Shown here: in pieces, positions 39,449-47,874 of the stretch | Layout of the letters: each line of letters begins with the position of its first letter | Numbering within the stretch: position 1 is the stretch's first letter | Source: Geodermatophilus ruber | GTDB taxonomy: Bacteria > Actinomycetota > Actinomycetes > Mycobacteriales > Geodermatophilaceae | Assembly: GCF_900114385.1 (NCBI RefSeq) | Contig: NZ_FOSW01000002.1 | Coordinates: forward strand, 186,001-250,000 | Reading direction: 5' to 3' | Length of the DNA stretch: 64,000 nt | Translations under genes and position numbers: made by a program | Notes under the pieces: model-generated | Seen by the model: only the letters and a program-made list of their open reading frames with translations | Database searches by the model: none | Told to the model about the DNA's origin: nothing

Positions 39449-41458
39449 ATGGCGGACCGCGTGTTCCGTGACCGCAGGGACGCCGGGCGGGTCCTGGCGC
39501 GGCTGCTGGAGAACTATCGGGACCAGCCCGACGTGCTGGTCCTGGCGCTGCCTCGTGGCGGCGTGCCCGTCGGCTTCGAGATCGCCCGGGCGCTGGGAGC
39601 GCCGCTGGACGTGTTCGTCGTCCGCAAGCTCGGCGTGCCCGGCCGCGAGGAGATGGCCATGGGCGCGATCGCCGGCGGCGGCGTGGTCGTGATCAACGAC
39701 GACGTCGTGCGCGGCCTGCGCATCCCGTCCGAGGTGTTGCAGCAGGTCGCCGGGCAGGAGGGCCGGGAGCTGCTCCGCCGGGAGGTCGTCTACCGGGAGG
39801 GCCGGCCACCCCCGGAGGTGGAGGGCAGGACGGTGATCCTGGTCGACGACGGGCTGGCGACCGGGGCGAGCATGCGCGCGGCCATCGAGGCGCTGCACGC
39901 ACGCTCCGCCGGTCCGGTCGTGGTCGCCGTCCCCGCGGCGCCGGAGTCCACCTGCCGAGAACTCGACCTCATGGTCGACCAGGTGGTCTGCGCGACCACC
40001 CCGTCGCCCTTCCACGCGGTCGGCGAGTCCTACTGGGACTTCACGCAGACGACCGACGAGGAGGTGCGCGACCTGCTGCGGGCGGCGGCCACCGCCCCGG
40101 CCGGCGCGGCCGGCGCCCCCGGGCCGACGGAGGCCGCGCTCATCCGGGCCCTGGCCCTGCCGGTGGAGGACGGCGTGCCCGCCACCGAGACGCTGCTCTC
40201 CCTGGTCGGCGATGCGCAGCTGGTGCTGATCGGGGAGGCCTCGCACGGCACCCACGACTTCTACGCGGCGCGGGCCGTGATGACCCGCCGGCTGATCGAG
40301 GAGAAGGGGTTCACCGCGGTCGCCGCCGAGGCCGACTGGCCGGACGCCTACCGGGTCAACCGGTACGTCCGCGGCCGCAGCGAGGACGCGGACGCGGAGG
40401 AGGCGCTGCGGGACTTCGAGCGGTTCCCGACCTGGATGTGGCGCAACACCGCGGTGCTGGACTTCGTCGGCTGGTTGCGCGAGCACAACGACCGGGTCGG
40501 CGACGAGCGCGCGCAGGCGGGCTTCTACGGGCTGGACCTCTACAGCCTGCGCCGCTCGATGCAGGAGGTCATCGCCTACCTCGAGAGCGTGGACCCGGCC
40601 GCCGCGGCCCGCGCGCGGGAGCGGTACTCCTGCTTCGACCACTACGCCGGTGACGACGGGCAGTCCTACGGGTACGCGGCGGCCTACGGCGCCGGCGAGT
40701 CGTGCGAGCAGAGGGCCGTCGAGCAGCTCCTCGAGATGCAGCGGCTGGCCGCTGAGCGGGCCCGCGGCGACGGGCTGCTGGCCGAGGACGAGGCCTTCCA
40801 CGCGCAGCTGAACGCGCTCGTCGTCCGGGACGCCGAGCAGTACTACCGGACCATGTTCGGGGGGCGGGTCTCCTCGTGGAACCTGCGCGACACGCACATG
40901 ATGGACACCCTCGACGCGCTCACCGCGCACCTCTCCCGGCGGCGCGGGGAGCCGGCCAAGGTCGTCGTGTGGGCGCACAACTCGCACGTGGGTGACGCCC
41001 GCGCCACCGAGGCCCGCATGCGCGGCGAGCTGACGATCGGCCAGCTCGCCCGCGAACGCCATCCCGACGCCTGCCGGCTGTTCGGGTTCACGACCTACAC
41101 CGGCACCGTGACCGCGGCGGACGACTGGGGCGCGCCGGCCGACCGCAAGTGGGTCCGCCCCGCGCTGCCCGACAGCGTCGAGGAGCTGTTCCACGACACC
41201 GGCGAGAAGGGCTTCCTCGTCGCGTTCGACCGGGCTCCTCCAGCCGTCGACGTGCTCGACGCGGCCCGGCTGGAACGGGCCATCGGTGTGATCTACCGGC
41301 CCGACACGGAGCGGCAGAGCCACTACTTCCGGTGCCGGGTGGCCCACCAGTTCGACGCCGTCATCCACATCGACGAGACGCGCGCGCTGGAGCCTCTGGA
41401 GCGGACCGCCCGCTGGGAGCGCGGCGAGCTGCCCGAGACGTACCCGTTCGCCGTGTAG
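39449..41458 (+). CDS. Phosphoribosyltransferase-erythromycin esterase fusion protein
   Basis: 669 residues, two enzymes in one chain. Residues 1-220 are a PRTase-fold domain with [24 protein letters not shown] and the PRPP-binding loop [14 protein letters not shown]. Residues about 235-665 are an erythromycin-esterase/succinoglycan-type hydrolase with [44 protein letters not shown], and [18 protein letters not shown] carrying the catalytic His. ATG 39449 lies after GGGGAGCGGAGTGGGG. This fusion occurs in other actinobacteria and proteobacteria. Macrolide resistance is not proven; the esterase domain may act on another substrate. Confidence 0.9.
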   Translation: MADRVFRDRRDAGRVLARLLENYRDQPDVLVLALPRGGVPVGFEIARALGAPLDVFVVRKLGVPGREEMAMGAIAGGGVVVINDDVVRGLRIPSEVLQQVAGQEGRELLRREVVYREGRPPPEVEGRTVILVDDGLATGASMRAAIEALHARSAGPVVVAVPAAPESTCRELDLMVDQVVCATTPSPFHAVGESYWDFTQTTDEEVRDLLRAAATAPAGAAGAPGPTEAALIRALALPVEDGVPATETLLSLVGDAQLVLIGEASHGTHDFYAARAVMTRRLIEEKGFTAVAAEADWPDAYRVNRYVRGRSEDADAEEALRDFERFPTWMWRNTAVLDFVGWLREHNDRVGDERAQAGFYGLDLYSLRRSMQEVIAYLESVDPAAAARARERYSCFDHYAGDDGQSYGYAAAYGAGESCEQRAVEQLLEMQRLAAERARGDGLLAEDEAFHAQLNALVVRDAEQYYRTMFGGRVSSWNLRDTHMMDTLDALTAHLSRRRGEPAKVVVWAHNSHVGDARATEARMRGELTIGQLARERHPDACRLFGFTTYTGTVTAADDWGAPADRKWVRPALPDSVEELFHDTGEKGFLVAFDRAPPAVDVLDAARLERAIGVIYRPDTERQSHYFRCRVAHQFDAVIHIDETRALEPLERTARWERGELPETYPFAV

Positions 41459-41472
41459 GTCGGGGCGCCGTC

Positions 41473-42147
41473 GTGGCCGTGGCCCAGGCCTTGCGGATCG
41501 GCGTCGCCGGCGTGGTGCTCGACGCCGATGTCACCGTGCCGGCGCAGGCGCGCGGTGTCGTGGTGTTCGCGCACGGCAGTGGCAGCGGCCGGCACAGCCC
41601 GCGCAACCGGTACGTCGCGGGCGAGCTGCAGGCCGTAGGGCTGGCGACCGTGCTGGCCGATCTGCTCACCGAGGAGGAGGAGCGGCTCGACGCCCGGACC
41701 GGCGAGCTGCGCTTCGACATCAGCCTGCTGGCGGTCCGGGTGATCGCGCTGACCGACTGGGTGACCGGCTACGAGCCGACCGCCGGGCTGTCCGTCGGGC
41801 TGTTCGGGGCCAGCACCGGGGCGGCGGCCGCGCTCGTGGCCGCCGCCGCGCGGCCGGACCCGGTCCGCGCGGTCGTCTCCCGCGGCGGGCGACCGGATCT
41901 GGCGGGGGAGTTCCTGCGCCTGATCCGCCAGCCGACCCTGCTGATCGTGGGCGGCAGCGACACGACCGTCCTCGAGCTCAACCGCAGGGCCCTGCAGCTG
42001 ATCCCGGCCGACGCGGAGCTGGCCCTCGTGCCCGGCGCGAGCCACCTGTTCGAGGAGCCGGGGGCTCTGGAGCAGGCCGCCGCGTTGGCCCGGGACTGGT
42101 TCGTGCGGCACCTGCCCGAGGCGGAGGCGGGGTCACCCGTCGGCTGA
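41473..42147 (+). CDS. Alpha/beta hydrolase (dienelactone hydrolase-like)
   Basis: 224 residues. Oxyanion loop VVFAHGSGSGRHSPRNRYVA (about residue 32), nucleophile elbow LFGASTGAAAAL (about residue 112), acid Asp near IVGGSDTTVLE and His in VPGASHLFEEPGALEQ. It often sits beside phosphoribosyltransferase genes in actinobacteria; here it begins 15 bp after the fusion gene, suggesting an operon. GTG 41473 is one of two in-frame choices (also 41479). It overlaps the convergent gene by 15 bp. Confidence 0.85.
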   Translation: MAVAQALRIGVAGVVLDADVTVPAQARGVVVFAHGSGSGRHSPRNRYVAGELQAVGLATVLADLLTEEEERLDARTGELRFDISLLAVRVIALTDWVTGYEPTAGLSVGLFGASTGAAAALVAAAARPDPVRAVVSRGGRPDLAGEFLRLIRQPTLLIVGGSDTTVLELNRRALQLIPADAELALVPGASHLFEEPGALEQAAALARDWFVRHLPEAEAGSPVG

Positions 42148-42513
42148 GGCGTCCCCGTCTGCCGCCGCCAGGCCGTCCAGCATCCCGTGCAGGTGTGCGG
42201 CGGCCTTCTCGATGTCGAGGTACTTCTGCTGCCCGGCCCGCGCCTCGGCCGACAGCACCCCGCACCGGTGCACCTTCTCGAAGTCGCCGTAGGGGAACTT
42301 GTAGTGGCTCTTGGTGTCCTCGCCGTGCTCGTCGTCGACGCCGAGGTACCACCGGCCGTAGGCCCGGATGTCGTGCTCCTCGAGGAAGCGGTTCTCCTCC
42401 CGGGCCGACGGCCGGTGCTCGCTCCACGCGTCGCGCTCGTCGAGCACCACCTGGCGGTCCTGGATCAGGGACCGCGCGTGGTCATAGGCCCGCTGGTTCA
42501 GCGTCACGGCCAT
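42133..42513 (-). CDS. Hypothetical conserved protein
   Basis: 126 residues, no known domain recognised. It starts MAVTLNQRAYDHARSLI, then FLEEHDIRAYGRWYLGVDDEHGEDTKSHYKFPYGDFEKVHRCGVLSAEARAGQQKYLDIEKAAAHLHGMLDGL, a pattern seen in uncharacterised actinobacterial and proteobacterial proteins. ATG 42511-42513 has AGGAAGCCGGACGAG upstream. It converges on and overlaps the alpha/beta hydrolase. Cytosolic. Confidence 0.72.
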   Translation of the reverse strand: MAVTLNQRAYDHARSLIQDRQVVLDERDAWSEHRPSAREENRFLEEHDIRAYGRWYLGVDDEHGEDTKSHYKFPYGDFEKVHRCGVLSAEARAGQQKYLDIEKAAAHLHGMLDGLAAADGDASADG

Positions 42514-42973
42514 CTCGTCCGGCTTCCTGGTGAAGAGGTCCTGTCCCCGCTGCGTGGGGCCGCCGTCGCTCGTCCCCGGGCATGCCGGCCGCTCCGTCGC
42601 CGCGGCCGGCGGGGCCCGCACGGGCCGGCCGACGCGGGTCGGGACCACGGCGGACGGGGGATCCGGCGACGGCGTCGCCCTTGCGGGGCGCGCCCTCACC
42701 CTAGGAGCCCCGTCGTGAACGGGGAAGCCGGTCGCTCGGTCCCCGCGCCGGCGCCCCGACGACCACCGCGGCTCGCCGGCCCCTGGGCCGGGAAGGGCTC
42801 CTGACAGTGGGTCAAGATGCCCTCACGTGCAGTGGTAACACGCGCTAAACATCCGATTCCGGGGCGGCGGCGTCTCGCCGTTCATCTGCCGGCGTCGTTC
42901 TCGCAGGTCAGAGCGGTGAATCAGCGTCCTCGATCCCGGTGGCGCCACGCTGCCACGACGCTGCAGGCCCGCT
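42514..42973. other. Intergenic region before the riboswitch promoter
   Basis: No gene or RNA recognised in this stretch; apparent frames are GC-driven. The downstream part (42974 onward) holds the promoter and leader of the NlpC/P60 gene. Confidence 0.35.
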
Positions 42974-43002
42974 TTGCGACGTCCTCGCAGTCTTCCTAAC
43001 GT
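42974..43002 (+). promoter_or_regulatory. Candidate promoter of the riboswitch-nlpC transcript
   Basis: TTGCGA (42974-42979), 17 bp, TAACGT (42997-43002). Transcription would start near 43009 and yield a leader of about 210 nt containing the c-di-AMP riboswitch. Confidence 0.5.
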
Positions 43003-43049
43003 CGACGCGGTCCGGTCGAGGCCGCAGACGTTCCCGCAGGTGGGGACAC

Positions 43050-43195
43050 CCGCCGGACACCGCCGAACCGGGCAGCCGGCCGTGTGCCGGTGCCCGGGCC
43101 GGGGACCCACCGCAGCACTGGGGTGAAGCGCAGCCGTGTGGTTGCGCCGGGCGCGTTCCCCGCCCGAACCCGTCAGCTAACTCGGTAGGCGGTTC
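43050..43195 (+). promoter_or_regulatory. c-di-AMP (ydaO/yuaA) riboswitch
   Basis: The leader of the NlpC/P60 gene has the conserved ydaO-class blocks: GCCGAACCGGGCAGCC (about 43062-43077), CTGGGGTGAAGCGCAGCC (about 43118-43135) and the hallmark 3' block CCCGAACCCGTCAGCTAAC followed by TCGGTAGGCG (43163-43191). In actinobacteria this riboswitch precedes cell-wall hydrolase genes of the Rpf/NlpC type and turns expression down when c-di-AMP is high. Boundaries are approximate. Confidence 0.88.
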
Positions 43196-43221
43196 GTGGA
43201 GAACAGGAGAACCCGTCGTCC

Positions 43222-43731
43222 ATGACGACTGCTCGTACGTCCACCGCCCGTCGTCTCGCCCGTCCCACGTTCGCTCTCCTGGCCGGCGCCGGGATCGCGC
43301 TCACACCGCAGGTCGCGCAGGCCTCCACGGAGCCCCCGCCGGCGGCGAGCTCGTCGGAGGGTTCCCCCGCGGCGCCCGACCAGGCCGCGCAGACCGCCGT
43401 CGACACCGCGATGAACCAGCGCGGCAAGCCCTATGAGTACGGCGCGGCAGGCCCGGACAGCTACGACTGCTCAGGCCTGACCCAGTACGCGTGGGGCGCG
43501 GCGGGTGTGGAGTTGCCGCACTCGTCGAAGCAGCAGTCCCAGACCGGGACACCGGTGGCGCGGGCCGATCTGCAGCCCGGTGACCTGGTGTTCTTCTACG
43601 ACCCGGTGAGCCACGCGGGCGTCTACGTCGGGAACAACCAGGTGGTGCACGCGCCGACCGAGGGCGACGTGGTGAAGGTGACCGACATCGACGCGATCGG
43701 CGACTACAACTCCGCTCGCCGAGTCGGGTGA
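43222..43731 (+). CDS. Secreted NlpC/P60 cell-wall hydrolase
   Basis: 169 residues. The N-terminal signal peptide is about 1-35 (RRLARPTFALLAGAGIALTPQVAQA, cleavage after AQA). A short Ser/Pro linker follows, then an NlpC/P60 domain: catalytic Cys in DSYDCSGLTQYAWG (about residue 82), His in VSHAGVYVGNNQVVHAP (about 131), third polar residue downstream. It cleaves peptidoglycan stem peptides. ATG 43222 has GAACAGGAGAACCC upstream. It is controlled by the c-di-AMP riboswitch directly before it. Confidence 0.92.
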   Translation: MTTARTSTARRLARPTFALLAGAGIALTPQVAQASTEPPPAASSSEGSPAAPDQAAQTAVDTAMNQRGKPYEYGAAGPDSYDCSGLTQYAWGAAGVELPHSSKQQSQTGTPVARADLQPGDLVFFYDPVSHAGVYVGNNQVVHAPTEGDVVKVTDIDAIGDYNSARRVG

Positions 43732-43966
43732 GCCGGCCGCCCCGGCCGCCCTCGTGCGGCCGGGGCCCGGAAATCTTCTGGGCAATCTGCTCTGCGCCGT
43801 GGAGGGCGGTCCGTCGGCCGAGCCCCGGACCGCTGCGACCTCGGAGCTGGAGCACCTGCAGGTTCCGCTCCGCCGGGCGGCGCAGGGCAGAGCCGGGCCG
43901 GGGGTGACGGAGGCGCTCGGCGGCGCTCCGGAGGGCCACGACCGCGGTAGCTGAGTCGCGCGACGG

Positions 43967-45595
43967 CTAGTGCCGCGGCGTCGGCCGCCAGGCCAGCGCC
44001 CGCGCGACCCAGCCGAGGTTCTCGTCGGCCCAGCCCAGGACATCCAGGGTCGCGCCCAGGTTCTGCGGAGGGTGGTTCACCAGCGTGTCCCGGCGCAGCA
44101 GCCGGTCGAAGTCGACGAGGACCGGGCCGACCCGGGGGTGCCCGCTCGGGTCGTGGAACGGCACGCCTGCCAGCTGGAGGATGCTGACGACCTCCTGGGC
44201 GACCACCCCGTAGCCGACGGTGGTGGGGTGGACGCCGTCGAGCGAGAACAAGCCGCCCGCAGCACGTCCGCCGGTGCCGTCGCCGATCAGGAACCGCGAG
44301 TCGGGTGGGGGATCCAGGGCGGCGAGGGCGGAGGGCAGCGGGTACGGCGTCCACCAGGACGGGCGCGCGTTCGGATCGGCGATGTAGCGCCGTGACGCGA
44401 GCCGGTCGAGCAGTCCCGCGACGTCGAACAGGAACCAGTCCCGCGGCGGCCGGCGGCGAGAACCGGTCCTGGCGTTGCGGACGACCCGCTCGATGTCCGC
44501 GTTGTAGAGGTCGATCGCGGCGTCGATCGCCCGGGCGTGCTGCTCGGTCAGGTGCCGGTCGCGGGTCGGGTCGAACTGGTCGTCGCGGACCCACGGTCTG
44601 GCGTAGTAGGGGAAGTAGCGCGAGCCGGGACGCACCTTGTGGCCGATCCCGCGGGTCACCGGCGGGATGGTGACGTGCGGGACGGTGCACCAGATGGTGT
44701 GCCGGGCCGAGATCGCCTGCACCGCCCGCACGACCTCGGCGAGCTCCGCCGCGAAGTGCTCCGGTCGCCAGACGGTGTACCGGCCTTTGCGGTCGAGGTC
44801 CCGGAAGTCGTCCTCGGTCCAGCGGACCCGCAGGTCGACCACGGAGCGCAGGGCGTTGTTCGCGCCGAGGAAGACCACCAGCGTCTCGATCCCGCACTCG
44901 GCGGTCCCGTCGTGGTCGCGGCCCAGCGCCGCGGCCGCCTCCAGCAGGGTCTGCCTCCGCACCTCGGCGTTCCAGTGCGGGAACACCCGCAGGGCCGCGC
45001 GGGCGCTGTCGTTCTCGACGATCTGGTCGAGCAGCGAGTCGTTGGGTCGCTCGATGGCCTGCTCCGCCATCGCCGCGGTCCGCGAGAGCGCGTCACGCAG
45101 GTCCCACCCGTAGATCGCGAGATCGTGGTTGTACCGGTCGACCTTCGGTGGGACTCGGCCCGGCCCCCGTTCCCAGTAGTCCTCGACGCCGTCCATGAAG
45201 GACCGCGCGGCGAAGAGGGCCATCGGCAGCTCCCAGAGTCCGATCCGCGGACCGAAGCGCTCCTCGAGGTGTCGCAACAGCAGTTCGATGTTGAGCGGCA
45301 GCCCGCCGGGACCGCCGTACACCGGGTAGCGGTACTCATCGAGCCAGCCGAGTTCGTGGGCGACGATCGCCGGCCAGGAGACGTCGGTGTGGTAGACCGC
45401 GCCGCTCTGGAAGCCGTGGCTGAGTGAGTCCCCGAGGACGACCAGCCGGTGCGGCGGGGTCCCGCGGCGCGGCTGGTGGGGGACCGCGATCCCCAGCGTG
45501 GGATCGAACTGCGGAGCGCGGGCCTCGGGCTGCTCGGCCTGTCCGCGGACGTCCTCCGGAGTGCCGGGCGGGACACGGTCGGCCGCGGGAGGCAT
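43967..45595 (-). CDS. SGNH/GDSL hydrolase family protein
   Basis: 542 residues. Block I VVLGDSLSHGF (about residue 53), block III-like LGANNALRS (about 250) and block V LDGVHPTTVGYGV with catalytic Asp/His (about 460) define an SGNH hydrolase. No signal peptide. It is longer than typical (usually 200-350) because of insertions between blocks. The start ATG at 45593-45595 has GGAGG 5 bases upstream; the longer frame to 45664 has no homology. Esterase or lipase activity is inferred; the substrate is unknown. Confidence 0.85.
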   Translation of the reverse strand: MPPAADRVPPGTPEDVRGQAEQPEARAPQFDPTLGIAVPHQPRRGTPPHRLVVLGDSLSHGFQSGAVYHTDVSWPAIVAHELGWLDEYRYPVYGGPGGLPLNIELLLRHLEERFGPRIGLWELPMALFAARSFMDGVEDYWERGPGRVPPKVDRYNHDLAIYGWDLRDALSRTAAMAEQAIERPNDSLLDQIVENDSARAALRVFPHWNAEVRRQTLLEAAAALGRDHDGTAECGIETLVVFLGANNALRSVVDLRVRWTEDDFRDLDRKGRYTVWRPEHFAAELAEVVRAVQAISARHTIWCTVPHVTIPPVTRGIGHKVRPGSRYFPYYARPWVRDDQFDPTRDRHLTEQHARAIDAAIDLYNADIERVVRNARTGSRRRPPRDWFLFDVAGLLDRLASRRYIADPNARPSWWTPYPLPSALAALDPPPDSRFLIGDGTGGRAAGGLFSLDGVHPTTVGYGVVAQEVVSILQLAGVPFHDPSGHPRVGPVLVDFDRLLRRDTLVNHPPQNLGATLDVLGWADENLGWVARALAWRPTPRH

Positions 45596-45764
45596 GTGTC
45601 CTCCCTTTCCGGAGGAGCGGCAGGAGGGCACGTGCGGCACCACCTCGAGGGGCAGAGCTGGCACTCAGGGCGGTGGACGCGGGGCGAAGCCTAGGGACGA
45701 CGGTCCCGCGCGGTGCCGTAGCGCATGCCGGGGCCCGTCGCCCGGTGGACGGTCGTTCCCCGGA

Positions 45765-46064
45765 GTGACTGCCCGAGCGCCCGTGGTCACGTGCGGATCG
45801 TGGTGGGGCAAGCAGCTGCTCTCCCACCTGGGTCAGGGGGGCGCCTGGACCGCCGTGGGAGCCACCTCAACCGCGGAGATCGCTGGCGGCACCGGCCGTG
45901 TCGTGGTCGGGGAGGGCGTGTTCACCCTGATGGCGGAGACGCCCCACCCCGAGACGCTGAGCCAGGTGCAGTTCGTGCTTGGCAGTCACGTTGAGCGGTT
46001 CGGCCAGCGCAACAGCTCACCGTCACCTGGGTCAGCGATGCCGACCCCCACGGTGCACCGACTC
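45765..46064 (+). pseudogene. DUF2218 family gene with a frameshift
   Basis: Reading from GTG 45765, the frame gives TARAPVV, then KQLLSHLGQ, and GTGRVVVGEGVFTLMAETPHPETLSQVQFVLGSHVERFGQRN, the body of a DUF2218 protein (about 95 residues). At about 46005-46012 the frame fails; the expected ending QLTVTWVSDADPH is encoded in another frame from about 46011. The region near residue 10-14 (CGSW) is also off-consensus, so a second small defect is possible. No other gene fits this interval; the rest of 45596-46339 holds nothing recognised. Confidence 0.6.
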
Positions 46065-46339
46065 CGACAGGGCCGGCTGGTCATCGGCGTCCCGGCCACC
46101 ACTGGGTTGGGGTCGGGGGACAGGGTGTGACCTCGGCGGGCCGGTCGCTCCTTCCACCCCGGCAACCACACGGTCGAGGGGCTCGATGGCTGGTGATCCG
46201 CTGACCGTAGCGGGAGTCTGAGGGCCCTGGCGGTGGTGACCTTCGCTCGCTGCCGGGCGCGGCCGCCGGAGCCCACGCTGGGGACGAGGCGGTGGACCAG
46301 GTCGGCGGGGACCGCCCATGCGGAGGAGCTGAGACAGCG

Positions 46340-46594
46340 ATGATGGGCTGGTACGTCGGTGATCACATGACCGGCTGGGGCTGGTTCGTCATGACCTTCG
46401 GCAGCCTGCTGTTCATCGCCGTGCTCTTGCTCGGCGGGACGCTGCTGATCCGCTATGCCCGCCAGGAGCCGTCTGCCGGGCCACGCTCGCCCGAGAAGAT
46501 CCTCGCCGAGCGGTTCGCGAGCGGGGAGCTGACCGAGGAGCAGTATCGCCAGCAGCTGGCCACGCTGCGGGGGACCGGGGTGTTGACCCGCTGA
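46340..46594 (+). CDS. SHOCT-domain single-pass membrane protein
   Basis: 84 residues. One N-terminal membrane helix (WFVMTFGSLLFIAVLLLGGTLLIRYA, about 13-38) and a C-terminal SHOCT motif EKILAERFASGELTEEQYRQQLATL (about 52-76). Usually a short electron-chain or membrane-stress protein of unknown role. ATG 46340 with GCGGAGGAG upstream; ATG 46343 or 46367 are possible alternatives. Confidence 0.82.
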   Translation: MMGWYVGDHMTGWGWFVMTFGSLLFIAVLLLGGTLLIRYARQEPSAGPRSPEKILAERFASGELTEEQYRQQLATLRGTGVLTR

Positions 46595-46854
46595 CTGGCC
46601 GGCGCGCGGCGCACGAGGCCGGCGCGGGCGCGGCCGCGGCGGTGCGGGTCCGGGTCGTCGACGGCATCCCGGCCGGGAAGCGGCCCCTCGTGGTCGCGCG
46701 ACCTGCTGGCCGGGTGGACATGGGGACATCGTCCGGTTGGGGAACCGGCGGCCGAGAGACCTGGGCCCCGGTCGCCCCGCGGCGCGACCCGCCCTCCACG
46801 GTCGGTCCGGTCGTTACGCTCGTCCGTCGCCGCCGTTCGGCGGAAGGGGTAGCC

Positions 46855-47562
46855 ATGACGTCGGCACCGGGCACCCAGACCGACCGTGAGCTGCTGCGCT
46901 CCAGTGGGGCGCTGCTCCTGGGTGGCTTCCTCTTCACCACCGTGGTCACCGTGCTGTTCCATCCCGGTGGCAACGAGGACGTCCACGAGGACATCTTCGC
47001 CAGGTACGCGGCGAGCGCCGCGTGGGAGTGGGTGCACTTCGCCCAGTTCGTCGGCGTGCTGGCCGCCCTCAGCGGGCTGATCGTCCTGTATCAGGTGCTG
47101 CGGCCGCTGGCCCGGCGACTGTCGGCGTGCGCCGCCGGGACGACGGTGGCGACCGCCGCGGTGTGGGCCGTGCTGCAGGCCGTCGACGGGGTGACGCTGA
47201 AGCAGGCCGTGGATGCCTGGGTTGCCGCCGACGGACCCGAGCGGGCCATCCGCCTCGGCGACGCGGAGGTGGTGCGCTGGATCGAGTGGGGCCTGCAGAG
47301 CTACTTCCGCGTGACGCTGGGGCTGGCACTGCTCCTGTTCGGCGTGACGATCGTGGTCACCCGCGCCGTGGCCGCCTGGGTCGGCTGGGTTGCCGCACTC
47401 GCGGGCCTCGTCTCGGTCGCAATCGGGGTCGATGTGGCCTACAGCGGTCTGGAGAGTCCCTTCCAGGCGCCGGCCGTGCCGGCGTTCCAGGTGCTGACGC
47501 TCGTCGTGGGGGTCGGCGTCCTGGTCTCCGCGCGGGCGGACCACGCACGCGTCGCCGCCTGA
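46855..47562 (+). CDS. Integral membrane protein, function unknown
   Basis: 235 residues with about six membrane helices: SSGALLLGGFLFTTVVTVLFH (about 17-37), FAQFVGVLAALSGLIVLYQVL (about 63-83), ATAAVWAVLQAVDGVTL (about 100-116), VTLGLALLLFGVTIVVTRAV (about 152-171), WVGWVAALAGLVSVAIG (about 173-189) and FQVLTLVVGVGVLVSA (about 212-227). No known catalytic motif. The ATG at 46855 has GGAAGGGG upstream. Similar to uncharacterised actinobacterial DUF4386-type proteins, but I cannot assign it. Confidence 0.65.
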   Translation: MTSAPGTQTDRELLRSSGALLLGGFLFTTVVTVLFHPGGNEDVHEDIFARYAASAAWEWVHFAQFVGVLAALSGLIVLYQVLRPLARRLSACAAGTTVATAAVWAVLQAVDGVTLKQAVDAWVAADGPERAIRLGDAEVVRWIEWGLQSYFRVTLGLALLLFGVTIVVTRAVAAWVGWVAALAGLVSVAIGVDVAYSGLESPFQAPAVPAFQVLTLVVGVGVLVSARADHARVAA

Positions 47563-47743
47563 CTGTCGCCGGCCGGTGTGCCGACGACGACCGCCCCGGA
47601 GCGGACGTCGCCCGACGCGGTGGGGCGGATCGCGGGCGCCGGGCGCCTCACCGGCTCGGCACGACGGTGACCATCCCGTCACCGGTGAGTCGGCCGGGCG
47701 GGCAGCGCCCAGGCACTCGTTCGGGACAGAGGCCCCACCGCCC

Positions 47744-47772
47744 TTGAACTGGCTACCCCCCTGGGGTATATC
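47744..47772 (+). promoter_or_regulatory. Copper-type promoter with CsoR-like operator
   Basis: TTGAAC (47744-47749), 17 bp, TATATC (47767-47772). The spacer holds TACCCCCCTGGGGTA (47754-47768), a 15-bp palindrome matching the TACCC..GGGTA operators of CsoR/RcnR copper repressors. It lies about 100 bp before the metal ATPase. The interval 47563-47874 contains no gene. Confidence 0.75.
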
Positions 47773-47874
47773 TCAGGGTGCAGGCCGCCGAGGAGCGACC
47801 GCTCGGGCACACGCTCACCACGCCAGGCGAGCCTTCTGGCCTCCGCGGCCGCTCGGATCTCCAGAGGAGAGGTC

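Noticed and set aside
42187..42804. Plus-strand frame opposite the 126-residue hypothetical gene
   Set aside because: The minus frame has the better start, ribosome-binding site and protein-like composition.
43737..43966. Gene between the NlpC/P60 and SGNH hydrolase genes
   Set aside because: Only short shadow frames; no start signal or homology.
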